Under the pieces are notes generated by a model. That model did not search any database. It worked only from the letters and a program-made list of their open reading frames with translations, and was not told the origin of the DNA. This document shows, in pieces, positions 1 through 7,693 of a stretch of 64,000 nt of DNA. The stretch lies in the NCBI GenBank assembly GCA_965197675.1, contig OZ240221.1, forward strand, positions 806,001 to 870,000. Direction: 5' to 3'. Source of the stretch: G965197675 sp965197675. GTDB lineage: Bacteria > Chloroflexota > Dehalococcoidia > Plut-88900. Positions within the stretch are counted from its first letter, which is position 1; every line of letters begins with the position of its first letter. The position numbers and the translations under genes were made by a program.

Positions 1-199
1 ATGTATCCTCGCTTCCACGTGTTTAGTCCAGCTATGCATAGCTTTATTGGATAATTCATATTACACGCAAACGTGTAACACAATCAAGGTTATTCATATC
101 ATGGGATTCCCAGACTTCCAACTAAGGACTCGCCTAGACAGCGCCGCGCTATGAGAAAATGAGTGGCCCTACACCTTGGGCGTATTTTATGGTATTATC

Positions 200-228
200 T
201 TGGATGAGTTAGCAGTCGATGCTATAGA
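200..228 (+). promoter_or_regulatory. Sigma-70-type promoter of groES-groEL
   Basis: A -35-like TTGGAT (200-205) and a -10 TATAGA (223-228) are 17 nt apart, and TG one base before the -10 makes it an extended -10. The -10 lies inside the CIRCE operator, so repressor binding would block polymerase. The start site is inferred. Confidence 0.6.
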
Positions 229-235
229 GTGCTAA
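209..235 (+). promoter_or_regulatory. CIRCE operator (HrcA binding site)
   Basis: TTAGCAGTC (209-217), a 9-nt spacer and GAGTGCTAA (227-235) match the CIRCE consensus TTAGCACTC-N9-GAGTGCTAA with one mismatch in the left arm. CIRCE is the operator of the heat-shock repressor HrcA. hrcA itself is not in the window. Confidence 0.93.
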
Positions 236-285
236 TCTTCTTAGGTATAGGGAAGAATCTTAAACGTAATAGAAAGGGGGAAAGA

Positions 286-579
286 GTGGCTAAGACTTTC
301 GAGCCATTGGGAGATGGAGTCGTGGTTAGGCCCATCGAGAGGGAAGAGATCACCTCCAGCGGAATAGTATTGCCGGATACCGCCCAGGAAAAGCCTCAAG
401 AAGGAGAGGTGATGGCCATCGGGCCGGGGCGGATTTCCGACGACGGCAAGCGAATGCCCATGGAGGTCAAGAAGGGGGACAAGGTGCTCTACCGGAAGTA
501 TTCGGGCACTGAAGTCAGAGATGGCAACGTAGACTATCTGATCGTCAAAGAGTCGGATATTGTCGCCCGCATTCAGTGA
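286..579 (+). CDS. groES: Co-chaperonin GroES
   Basis: GroES forms the heptameric lid that closes the GroEL folding chamber in the cytoplasm. I start it at GTG 286, because AGAAAGGGGG at 271-280 is a well-placed ribosome site and the resulting 97 aa is the usual family length. An in-frame start at 229 would add 19 residues unlike GroES and would lie in the promoter/operator. The mobile loop that contacts GroEL is at about residues 18-38, with GIVLP in its middle. It is the first gene of groES-groEL, 47 bp upstream of groEL, under a CIRCE operator and thus probably HrcA-controlled and heat-inducible. Confidence 0.95.
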   Translation: MAKTFEPLGDGVVVRPIEREEITSSGIVLPDTAQEKPQEGEVMAIGPGRISDDGKRMPMEVKKGDKVLYRKYSGTEVRDGNVDYLIVKESDIVARIQ

Positions 580-626
580 ATTTTTCGTAAACATCTGAAG
601 TCCATCTAGAGAGGAAGGAGACTGGA

Positions 627-2249
627 ATGGCAGCAAAGCAACTGGTCTATAGTGAGGAGGCCAGGGCAAAGTTACGAAATGGCATGGACTCCCTGGCGGA
701 TGCCGTCAAGATCACTCTCGGGCCCAAGGGCCGCAACGTAATTCTTGACAAGAAGTTCGGACCTCCCACCATCACCAACGATGGTGTGACCATCGCCAAG
801 GAGATCGAGGTAGAGGACCCCTTTGAAAACATGGGGGCCCAACTAATCAAGGAGGTCGCCACCAAGACCAATGATGTGGCGGGTGACGGAACCACCACCG
901 CCACCGTGCTCGCTCAGCAGATGATTCGAGATGGAATGAAGAACGTGGCCGCTGGTGCTAACCCTATGGCCCTAAAGCGGGGAATGGAAAGTGCGGCTAC
1001 CGCGGTGGTAGACGATCTGAAGAAGCTCTCCATCTCCGTCTCAGGAAAAGAGCAGATAGCCCAGGTGGCATCTATTTCCGCTGCTGACTCCGAGATAGGC
1101 AACCTGATAGCCGAAGTCATGGAGAAGGTGGGGAAGGACGGGGTCATCACCGTCGAGGAATCCAAGGGTATCCGATACGAGATCGAGTACGTTGAGGGGA
1201 TGGAGATCGATAGGGGGTACATCAGCCCTTACTTCGTCACCAACCCTGACAGGATGGAGGCATCTCTCGATGACCCCTACATTCTGATCACTGACAAGAA
1301 GGTCTCCGCCGTATCCGATATCCTGCCCCTATTGGAGAAGGCCTTGCAGGTCAGCAAGAACCTGGTGGTGATATCCGAGGACGTGGATGGCGAAGCCTTG
1401 GCCACCCTGGTGGTGAACAAGCTGAGGGGCACCCTCAACGGCCTGGCTGTCAAGGCTCCCGGTTTCGGGGATCGGCGCAAGGCCATGCTTCAAGACATAG
1501 CCATTCTCACTGGAGGTACGGTCATAAGTGAAGAGGTGGGAAGGAAATTGGATTCCGCTACTATCGATGACCTGGGACGCGCCCGCAGGGTAGTGTCCGG
1601 TAAGGACGATACCACTATCATAGAGGGCAAGGGCTCCGAGGATGCCATTCAAGGCAGGATTAAGCAGATCAAGGCTCAGATCGAGGAGACTACCTCCGAC
1701 TTCGATCGAGAGAAGTTGCAGGAGAGACTAGCCAAGCTGGCAGGTGGAGTCGGTGTCATCAAGGTCGGTGCCGCCACCGAGGTGGAGTTGAAAGAGAAGA
1801 AGCACCGGGTAGAGGACGCCCTTTCTGCGACTAGGGCTGCCGTTGAAGAGGGAATCGTCTCTGGCGGCGGTGTCGCTCTCCTGAACGCTCAAGGTGCGCT
1901 GGATAAGGGGATCGCGAAGATGGAGGGTGATGATAAGACAGGGGCATCCATAGTTACCAAGGCTCTAGAGCAGCCTATGCGACAGATTGCTATAAACGCC
2001 GGCAAGGAGGGCTCTGTTGTAGTAGACATGGTGAAGAAATCCAATGCTGGTGATGGTTACGATGCCGCCAAAGACGAGTACGGAAGCATGGTCGATAAGG
2101 GCATCATAGACCCGCTGAAGGTCACGCGCGCCGGCTTGGAGAATGCCATCAGCGTAGCTAGCATGGTGCTGACCACCGAGTCTTTGATCACCGAGATTCC
2201 CGAAAAAGAGAAGCCGATGATGCCTCCCGCACCTCCCATGGACTACTAA
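627..2249 (+). CDS. groEL: Chaperonin GroEL (60 kDa)
   Basis: GroEL is the ATP-driven double-ring folding chamber working with GroES. The 540-aa length is normal. The nucleotide-binding GDGTTTATV sits at residues 86-94, the equatorial VEDALSAT segment carries the catalytic aspartate near residue 397, and the SGGG loop follows. The start has the ribosome site GAGGAAGGAG. The C-terminus ends in a proline/methionine-rich stretch (PPAPPMDY) rather than the GGM repeats of E. coli GroEL; that tail is variable and occupies the cavity floor. It is co-transcribed with groES and followed by a strong terminator. Confidence 0.98.
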   Translation: MAAKQLVYSEEARAKLRNGMDSLADAVKITLGPKGRNVILDKKFGPPTITNDGVTIAKEIEVEDPFENMGAQLIKEVATKTNDVAGDGTTTATVLAQQMIRDGMKNVAAGANPMALKRGMESAATAVVDDLKKLSISVSGKEQIAQVASISAADSEIGNLIAEVMEKVGKDGVITVEESKGIRYEIEYVEGMEIDRGYISPYFVTNPDRMEASLDDPYILITDKKVSAVSDILPLLEKALQVSKNLVVISEDVDGEALATLVVNKLRGTLNGLAVKAPGFGDRRKAMLQDIAILTGGTVISEEVGRKLDSATIDDLGRARRVVSGKDDTTIIEGKGSEDAIQGRIKQIKAQIEETTSDFDREKLQERLAKLAGGVGVIKVGAATEVELKEKKHRVEDALSATRAAVEEGIVSGGGVALLNAQGALDKGIAKMEGDDKTGASIVTKALEQPMRQIAINAGKEGSVVVDMVKKSNAGDGYDAAKDEYGSMVDKGIIDPLKVTRAGLENAISVASMVLTTESLITEIPEKEKPMMPPAPPMDY

Positions 2250-2277
2250 AAACCGGAGATAATCTAGAGCGAACGAA

Positions 2278-2314
2278 TTGAAGGCGGCTGCTTGAAACAG
2301 CCGCCTTCAATTTT
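2278..2314 (+). terminator. Rho-independent terminator after groEL
   Basis: A perfect 13-bp stem, TTGAAGGCGGCTG (2278-2290) pairing with CAGCCGCCTTCAA (2298-2310), has a 7-nt loop and is followed by TTTT. It closes the groES-groEL operon. The opposing gene stops at 2335. Confidence 0.9.
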
Positions 2315-2334
2315 CTACTCTTTGAGGGAAATCC

Positions 2335-3360
2335 CTATTTCAGCCAGGGCTTTATCAGCAGCTTACCAAACTGACCACGGTCCTCCATGATCTTGTGGGC
2401 ATCCGATGCCTCTTCCAGAGGATACACACTATCTATTACAGGAACTATCTCATGCCTGGCCACAACTTTGAGTAGCTGGCCCAACTCGTGACGACTGCCC
2501 AGGTATGACCCCAGTAGTGATATCTGTTTGATGAAGACCTCCTGGATGTTGACCCTGCCGTAGACTCCGGTGTGAGCTCCGCACGTAACCAGCCGACCGT
2601 TGTAGGCCAGGCAATCTATGCTGCGCTCCCAAGTATCTGTGCCGAGATGCTCCACAACCACGTCTACGCCCCTCCCCTCAGTTAGCCCTATAATCGCATC
2701 ACGGAAGTCTTCCCTAGAGTAATTGATGACCTCATCTGCACCCAACTCCCTTGCTTTGGCTACCTTCTCATCGGTGCTGACCGTGGCTATGACCCTGGCT
2801 CCCGACAGCTTGGCTATCTGAACGGCCCCGCTTCCCACACCACTGCCGGCCGCGTGAACGAGCACATCCTCACCGCTCCTGAGCTTGGCCCGGTCAAGTA
2901 GCATGTGCCACGCAGTGAGATAGGCTAGAGCCACTGCTGCTGCGGCATCGTAAGAGATCTCGGGGGGGAGCTTCAGCACACTGGAGGTAGGAGCGGTCGT
3001 GTACTCGGCGTATCCCCCCCGTACACTCTCCGCTTCCAGGCACATGCCTTCCTGTCCGCTTTGGCAGGGTTCGCACCTTCCGCAGGGAAATCGCGGGATT
3101 ACAGTTACCCTGTCGCCCGGGATGATCCCGTCGACCATCTCTCCCACCTCCTCTACCTCGCCGGCGACCTCCCTGCCGGGGATAGCCGGCAGCGGAATGT
3201 GGGCTCCTATGATTCCTTGCCGAAGGTATAGGTCTACGTGATTAACGCCGCAGGCCCAGACTTTGATCAAGACCTCGAGGGGACCCGCCGATGGCTTGGG
3301 CACCTTGCCCACGTGCAAAACCTCTGGCCCGCCGTGCTCGTCTATGACTACGGCTCTCAT
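2335..3360 (-). CDS. Zinc-type medium-chain dehydrogenase/quinone oxidoreductase
   Basis: This 341-aa protein is an NAD(P)-dependent medium-chain dehydrogenase; the substrate is unknown. The GroES-like N-terminal half has the structural zinc cysteines at 93, 96, 99 and 107 (CGRCEPCQSGQEGMC). The Rossmann half has HAAGSGVGSG at about 168-177. Cys37 matches the usual catalytic zinc ligand, but the normal GHE motif reads GRE at 62-64, so the catalytic zinc site may be altered; some members act as zinc-free quinone reductases. A cupin gene lies just upstream on the same strand (10 bp), and the two MetE-like genes precede it, so all four may be one transcript. Confidence 0.85.
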   Translation of the reverse strand: MRAVVIDEHGGPEVLHVGKVPKPSAGPLEVLIKVWACGVNHVDLYLRQGIIGAHIPLPAIPGREVAGEVEEVGEMVDGIIPGDRVTVIPRFPCGRCEPCQSGQEGMCLEAESVRGGYAEYTTAPTSSVLKLPPEISYDAAAAVALAYLTAWHMLLDRAKLRSGEDVLVHAAGSGVGSGAVQIAKLSGARVIATVSTDEKVAKARELGADEVINYSREDFRDAIIGLTEGRGVDVVVEHLGTDTWERSIDCLAYNGRLVTCGAHTGVYGRVNIQEVFIKQISLLGSYLGSRHELGQLLKVVARHEIVPVIDSVYPLEEASDAHKIMEDRGQFGKLLIKPWLK

Positions 3361-3370
3361 ATTGGTATGC

Positions 3371-3688
3371 CTAGGTCTTGGGGGTCATGAATACAAGGAT
3401 AGCCAGTTTCTGCGAGCTGCTGTTAACCACCCCGTGCTCCACCCTGGGAGGCACCAGAGCTGCTTCCCCCGGCTTCAGGTCACGCTCTTCTCCGCCTATG
3501 GTTATTCGAGCCTGGCCTTCCACCACAACGTACACCTTGTCGGAGTTTTCATGGCTGTGGCGCCTCTGCTCCTGGCCAGGCTCAAAGCAGTAGAGGTCAC
3601 AAAACATGCGCGGCGTATCGAAGAGGTTGTTCTTGGCCATCTTCTCGGCCGAGAACCTTTTATGCTCGGAAAGATTTACCCACCGCAT
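3371..3688 (-). CDS. Small single-domain cupin protein
   Basis: A 105-aa one-domain beta-barrel protein. Cupin motif 1 spans about residues 38-58 with His44 and His46 (RRHSHENSD); Asp50 replaces the more usual Glu. Motif 2 covers about 73-90 with His85 (PPRVEHGVVN). These residues predict one bound metal ion. Single cupins of this size are sugar- or acid-binding, isomerase-like or sensor proteins, and no substrate can be assigned. It lies between the dehydrogenase and MetE-like genes with gaps of about 10 bp, suggesting co-transcription. Confidence 0.8.
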   Translation of the reverse strand: MRWVNLSEHKRFSAEKMAKNNLFDTPRMFCDLYCFEPGQEQRRHSHENSDKVYVVVEGQARITIGGEERDLKPGEAALVPPRVEHGVVNSSSQKLAILVFMTPKT

Positions 3689-3696
3689 TCCGATGT

Positions 3697-4668
3697 TTAG
3701 GCTATCCCGATCTCCTTTTTGACTCTGTTTACGCCTTCCTGCATGACCCGCAGCTTGTCCTTGGCCTCTTCCACAGTGCGGGTCTTAAGTCCGCAGTCGG
3801 GGTCTACCAACAACTGCTCTGGAGAGAACTGCTTCAGGGCGCGGTGCAAACCATCCACCACCTGATCCGGGTTTTCTATGGCGTGATTATGCACATCCAC
3901 GACCCCCATGGATAGCTTCTTGGTAAAGGGGTGCTTGGAGAATACCCCCAGCAGATCAAAGCCGGCGTTGGCCATCTCCAGATCGAAGATATCTACGGGG
4001 ATGTCCAGCATTCGAGGGTAGATCTTGGCGAAGTCTCCATAGCAGATGTGGGTGATAGTAGTCGCCTTAACTCCCTCAGTCACTACTTTCATGGCCTTTA
4101 TGGCCAGGTCGATCTCCTCGGGGCGAGTGGATACCGCCGGCTCGTCGATCTGGATATACTTGGCGCCTGCCTCTTGCAGGTCCATGGCCTCCTGATGCAC
4201 AAACTCGGCCAACTCCATGACGAAAGCCTCTCTGTCATCGAAATACTCGTTGAAAGACCAGTCGCATACGGTGTAGGGCCCGGTCAACATCCCCTTCACC
4301 GGCTTGTCAGTGAGGCTCTGAGCGTAGTTCCACATGTCGATAGTGATGGGATTCTTGCGGCGAATAGGCCCAATGCCGATAGGTTTTCGATAGTAACGAT
4401 TTCCATATGATCGGACCAAGCCACTAATGGAGAACCCCTCCAGGTTCTCGGCGAAATAGGTGACCATATCCCCCCGATACTGCTCCCCGTCTACCAGGAT
4501 GTCTATTCCTATCTCCTCCTGGATATCGATCCACTCTTTGGTAGCCTGTTTCTCCAGCTTCGATAGCTCCTCCCTGTCGATCTCGCCCCGTGCGAATTGT
4601 GTCCGGGCCTTCATCAAATATGGAGGTTTGGGGAAACTGCCCACCGAGGTTGTGAGAAGCCCGCTCAT
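3697..4668 (-). CDS. MetE C-terminal-like methyltransferase (zinc site intact)
   Basis: This 323-aa protein matches only the catalytic C-terminal barrel of cobalamin-independent methionine synthase. The zinc ligands that bind homocysteine thiolate in MetE are all recognisable: His207 and Cys209 (THICYG), Glu231 (FDLEMAN) and Cys292 (DPDCGLKTR). The DEPAV motif is at 175-179. The N-terminal half of full MetE is absent, as in the short folate-independent methionine synthases of archaea and some bacteria. Its ATG overlaps the TGA of the upstream paralogue (TGATG at 4666-4670), so the two are translationally coupled and may form a heteromer. Methionine synthesis is likely but not proven. Confidence 0.83.
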   Translation of the reverse strand: MSGLLTTSVGSFPKPPYLMKARTQFARGEIDREELSKLEKQATKEWIDIQEEIGIDILVDGEQYRGDMVTYFAENLEGFSISGLVRSYGNRYYRKPIGIGPIRRKNPITIDMWNYAQSLTDKPVKGMLTGPYTVCDWSFNEYFDDREAFVMELAEFVHQEAMDLQEAGAKYIQIDEPAVSTRPEEIDLAIKAMKVVTEGVKATTITHICYGDFAKIYPRMLDIPVDIFDLEMANAGFDLLGVFSKHPFTKKLSMGVVDVHNHAIENPDQVVDGLHRALKQFSPEQLLVDPDCGLKTRTVEEAKDKLRVMQEGVNRVKKEIGIA

Positions 4669-5639
4669 CAGGCAATAGCCTCCTTCACAGCATTCATTCC
4701 CTCCACCATTCTCTTTAGTTTGGCGAAGGCTGTCTCTCGAGGGAGGTAATCCAGGCCGCAGCTAGGGTTCAAGTAAATGCGGTCCAAGGATACATATCTA
4801 GCTGCTTTTTCAACCGTGTCCGACAGGTACTCTACAGTTTCCATCTTGACGTTCCTGGCATCGATTATGCCCAGCCCCAACTCTTTATCGGGTGGGAAAT
4901 GAGTGAGCAAATCGAAGTTGGAGGGACCCCAAATAAAGTCGAGCCCAAACCCATCGATGGGCAGCTTGAAGAAGTCTTGGAGGCCCGTTGCATCGCCGAA
5001 CCAAGTATAGAGGAACGTCTTGGCTGCAAGGCCGTCCACGAGCCGCTCCATCAGCCCCTGAAACAGCCCCCAATCATCCTTGTTGCGAACAATGGCGGGC
5101 TCGTCAATTTGCACCAGCGTAGCCCCAGCCTTCTCAATTTCCCGGATCTCATGACGAATTACGTCGGCCAACTCCGCTGCAAACTCCGACAATCCTGGAT
5201 GGTGCGCAGTCCCGGACAGCTTAGCTAGTGTATAGGGGCCTGTAACGACGTGCTTTACAGGAAGAGAAGTGCAGGACGTAGCGAACTGGTAATCCCTGAC
5301 AGTAATGGGGCTAGTCCACTTCAGAGAACCGGTAGCCAGAGGCTGGCGATAGTAGGTGTTGGTATCGAAGTAGCGAAGTAGCCCTGTGATTTTGAATCCT
5401 TCGATTTTGCGGGCCATGTAGGTCTGGCCATCGTCCCAGCGGATCATTCCGTCGGTTACTAAGTCCAGCCCCGCCTGTTCCTGCTCACGTATGACCTCTC
5501 GGGTTACCTCGTCTTCAACCTTCGCCAGCTCTTCAGCAGTTATATCCCCCTTGTCGTGGTTGCTGATGGCGCGGCGCAACTGCTGACCGTCTGGTCTGTT
5601 GGCTATCTTAGGGTAGTTTCCTACGGCGGTAGCTAGCAT
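4668..5639 (-). CDS. MetE C-terminal-like protein with degenerate zinc site
   Basis: Another 323-aa MetE-barrel homologue, first gene of the coupled pair. It keeps the fold signature (VTGPYTLAKL at about 132-141, IDEPA at 178-182) and the distal cysteine (NPSCGL, Cys294). The His-x-Cys pair is replaced by Tyr-Thr-Trp (211-213), and the glutamate ligand position reads Asp in GLDFIWG. It probably cannot bind catalytic zinc the way MetE does. It could be a methyl-donor-binding or structural partner of the downstream protein, or act on another substrate. Upstream lies a 747-bp gene-free repeat region. Confidence 0.78.
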   Translation of the reverse strand: MLATAVGNYPKIANRPDGQQLRRAISNHDKGDITAEELAKVEDEVTREVIREQEQAGLDLVTDGMIRWDDGQTYMARKIEGFKITGLLRYFDTNTYYRQPLATGSLKWTSPITVRDYQFATSCTSLPVKHVVTGPYTLAKLSGTAHHPGLSEFAAELADVIRHEIREIEKAGATLVQIDEPAIVRNKDDWGLFQGLMERLVDGLAAKTFLYTWFGDATGLQDFFKLPIDGFGLDFIWGPSNFDLLTHFPPDKELGLGIIDARNVKMETVEYLSDTVEKAARYVSLDRIYLNPSCGLDYLPRETAFAKLKRMVEGMNAVKEAIA

Positions 5640-5734
5640 GTTAATCCTAAATCGGCCTAGTAACGTCGTGGAAGTCTAACATGAGAATTCGAATATTGAC
5701 AAGGTTGTGTACTCGTCCGGTCGGTTTTATGGTT

Positions 5735-5962
5735 TTCGGCGGCGTCCAGACGAGCGGGCCGGGAGTCTGGTCAAAGCTGGTTTCGGCCGTAATGCGATCG
5801 TCCTGCACTATAACCTTGCTGGGTTTATATACGGCAACTTGATTGTTTTTCCTCGTTTAGCTTTGAAACTTGATTGAATTTTCAAAAAAGTTTTGTTTTA
5901 CGGGTTTCCCAGGCACGAAATCGTGTTAAATGTTGATTGAGTTTTTCACCGAGTTGGGGTTT
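5735..5962 (+). repeat. Dispersed repeat family R1, copy A
   Basis: About 230 bp without an ORF. It shares with 40917-41150 and 51879-52110, in the same order, CGGCGTCCAGAC (not in the last copy), CAAAGCTGGTTT, TGCGAT, CCTGCACTATA, AACTTGATTG boxes, AAGTTTTGTTTT, CCAGGCAC and TTGATTGAGTTTTTC. Two AACTTGATTG boxes here start at 5836 and 5867, 31 bp apart. Confidence 0.85.
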
Positions 5963-6315
5963 AACCCACCCGCCTGCCCCGGTAGTCTTTGTACGTGGGG
6001 GCACATTCCCCAGTCAAGCTGATGACAGGCCCCCCAACCCCCCTGTCAGAGAGAGGGCTGGGTTGAGGGTATAATATAATTGCCTGCAGCACGTAGGTTC
6101 CCATTTTATATATAGCCGGGTAGCGCAACAAGTTAGGTGGCAAGCCTGGATTCCCGTGTCGTGCACGAGGATGATGGGCGGGGTGGGAAGGCTGGCCCAG
6201 TGAGGGGCACCCCTTGATCCCCAACCGCCCACCCAGTCAGGTTCTATATTTGGGGGCACATTCCCCAGTCAAGCTGAGGACAGGTCCCCTTACCTCCGGC
6301 CGAGAGGAGGCTGCG
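5963..6315. repeat. Mosaic of GC-rich dispersed repeats
   Basis: The rest of the 5640-6386 gap holds no convincing gene. It contains two R2 units (about 5965-6050 and 6225-6300, each with GGGGGCACATTCCCCAGTC then GACAGG), an R7 unit (AGCACGTAGGTTC, 6088-6140, also at 41401-41453) and an R4 unit (GGATTCCCGTGTCGTGCACG, 6149-6168). The small ORFs across it follow repeat sequence and are not credible genes. Confidence 0.75.
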
Positions 6316-6320
6316 CCCCA

Positions 6321-6329
6321 TGTTATACT
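6321..6329 (+). promoter_or_regulatory. Probable extended -10 promoter of aminotransferase gene
   Basis: TGTTATACT is an extended -10 (TGnTATACT) 58 bp before the ATG at 6387. No good -35 is seen 16-18 bp upstream, as is common for extended -10 promoters. Confidence 0.4.
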
Positions 6330-6386
6330 AGTTCAAAGCCCAGTGTAAATATATGTGCTAACTAATACTCGACCGAGGGTGCTTCA

Positions 6387-7685
6387 ATGGAGAGATCGGA
6401 CAGGACAACGAAACTGCTCGATAAAGCCAGCAGATATCTGGCCGGTGGGGTGCTGCATCACGCCAACGTAGGCCTGCTTCCCGACGACCTTACCATGGTG
6501 GTGGCCAGAGGCCGGGGTAGCCACATCTGGGATACCGACGGCAAGGAGTACATCGATTATCTGATGGGCTCCGGACCTATGATCCTGGGACACTCCCATC
6601 CCGAGGTGGTGGCCGCCGTCCAGTCGCAAGCTGCCGAAGGCTCCCAATTCTATAGCGCAACCGAACCCATTTTAGAGTTGTCCGGGACCATCGTGGAGGC
6701 CGTACCCTGTGCCGATAGGATCAAGTACGTGGGCACGGGCAACGAGGCCACGCTGACCGCCCTGAGACTGGCGAGAGCCTTCACGGGCAGGCCCAAGATA
6801 CTAAAGATGGAGGGAGCCTACCACGGCACTCATGACAGTGTCGCTTGGGCCGGGAGACACAAGGAGCCCTTCGAGTACCCCTACGGCCCTGTAGACTCGA
6901 GCGGCATCCCGGATACCCTGAGGGAGCAAGTCCTCATAGGCCCGTTCAACGATCTGGATACCCTGACGTCCATCATAGAAGAGCATCGACAGGAGTTGGC
7001 GGCTGTCATGGTGGAGCCCCTGCAGCGTATCATGCCTCCTCAACCTGGCTTTCTAGACGGTCTACGAGAAGTTACTCAGAGAAATGGTGTGCTTCTTATC
7101 TTCGACGAAGTGGTTACTGGCTTCAGGCTGGCATGGGGGGGCGCCCAGGAGTTCTTTGGCGTAGTCCCTGATATGGCATGCCTTGGCAAGGCTATAGGTG
7201 GCGGCTATGCTGTGGGAGCGATAGTGGGACGCGAGGAGCTTTTCCAATCCGTTACTCCTGAATCCCTGGCGTCAGGCGAGACTGTGGTGATAGGTGGAAC
7301 CATGTCAGGTAATCCTATTACTGCTGCGGCAGGCCTGGCCACTCTAGGCGTGCTCCGGCAATCAGGGATTTACGAGAACCTCAATCAGCGTTCCAAGAAA
7401 CTGGGCGATGGCCTCAAAGATCTAAGCCAGATGCTGGAGATGCCTGCATACGTCTGCCAGGTAGGCTCCGTGGTAGACGTGCTTTTCACCGAGAAGGACG
7501 TCAAGCAGTTCCGCGACACCTGGACATCCGACTCTGATAAGGTGAAGAGATTCCGCCTGGGACTGATGAGACGGGGCATATGGGCGCCGCCCGGCATGAA
7601 GATGTATGTTTCTCTGGCTCACACCGACGAGGACATAGATCGCACGCTGGAAGCTGCCGAGGGCTCCATGCGAGACCTGAGGTAG
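6387..7685 (+). CDS. Class III aminotransferase, glutamate-1-semialdehyde aminomutase-like
   Basis: A PLP enzyme of 432 aa, the usual length of HemL-type proteins. The PLP-binding aspartate is in IFDEVVTGFR (Asp240) and the Schiff-base lysine in CLGKAIGGG (Lys268). MEGAYHGTHD at 141-150 matches the HemL-like branch. HemL makes 5-aminolevulinate for tetrapyrroles, but this family has many paralogues of unknown substrate. No other heme gene is near, so hemL is not assigned. It stands alone between a repeat region and the convergent protease gene, whose stop is 8 bp away. Confidence 0.82.
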   Translation: MERSDRTTKLLDKASRYLAGGVLHHANVGLLPDDLTMVVARGRGSHIWDTDGKEYIDYLMGSGPMILGHSHPEVVAAVQSQAAEGSQFYSATEPILELSGTIVEAVPCADRIKYVGTGNEATLTALRLARAFTGRPKILKMEGAYHGTHDSVAWAGRHKEPFEYPYGPVDSSGIPDTLREQVLIGPFNDLDTLTSIIEEHRQELAAVMVEPLQRIMPPQPGFLDGLREVTQRNGVLLIFDEVVTGFRLAWGGAQEFFGVVPDMACLGKAIGGGYAVGAIVGREELFQSVTPESLASGETVVIGGTMSGNPITAAAGLATLGVLRQSGIYENLNQRSKKLGDGLKDLSQMLEMPAYVCQVGSVVDVLFTEKDVKQFRDTWTSDSDKVKRFRLGLMRRGIWAPPGMKMYVSLAHTDEDIDRTLEAAEGSMRDLR

Positions 7686-7693
7686 CTTACTCT

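Noticed and set aside
1..199. Region before the groES promoter
   Set aside because: No ORF, RNA gene or convincing motif could be supported; it may be the end of a feature outside the window.
5961..6259. Overlapping minus-strand ORFs of 81-87 codons
   Set aside because: They lie in GC-rich R2/R4/R7 repeats that recur in other gaps with different frames, so coding is not supported.
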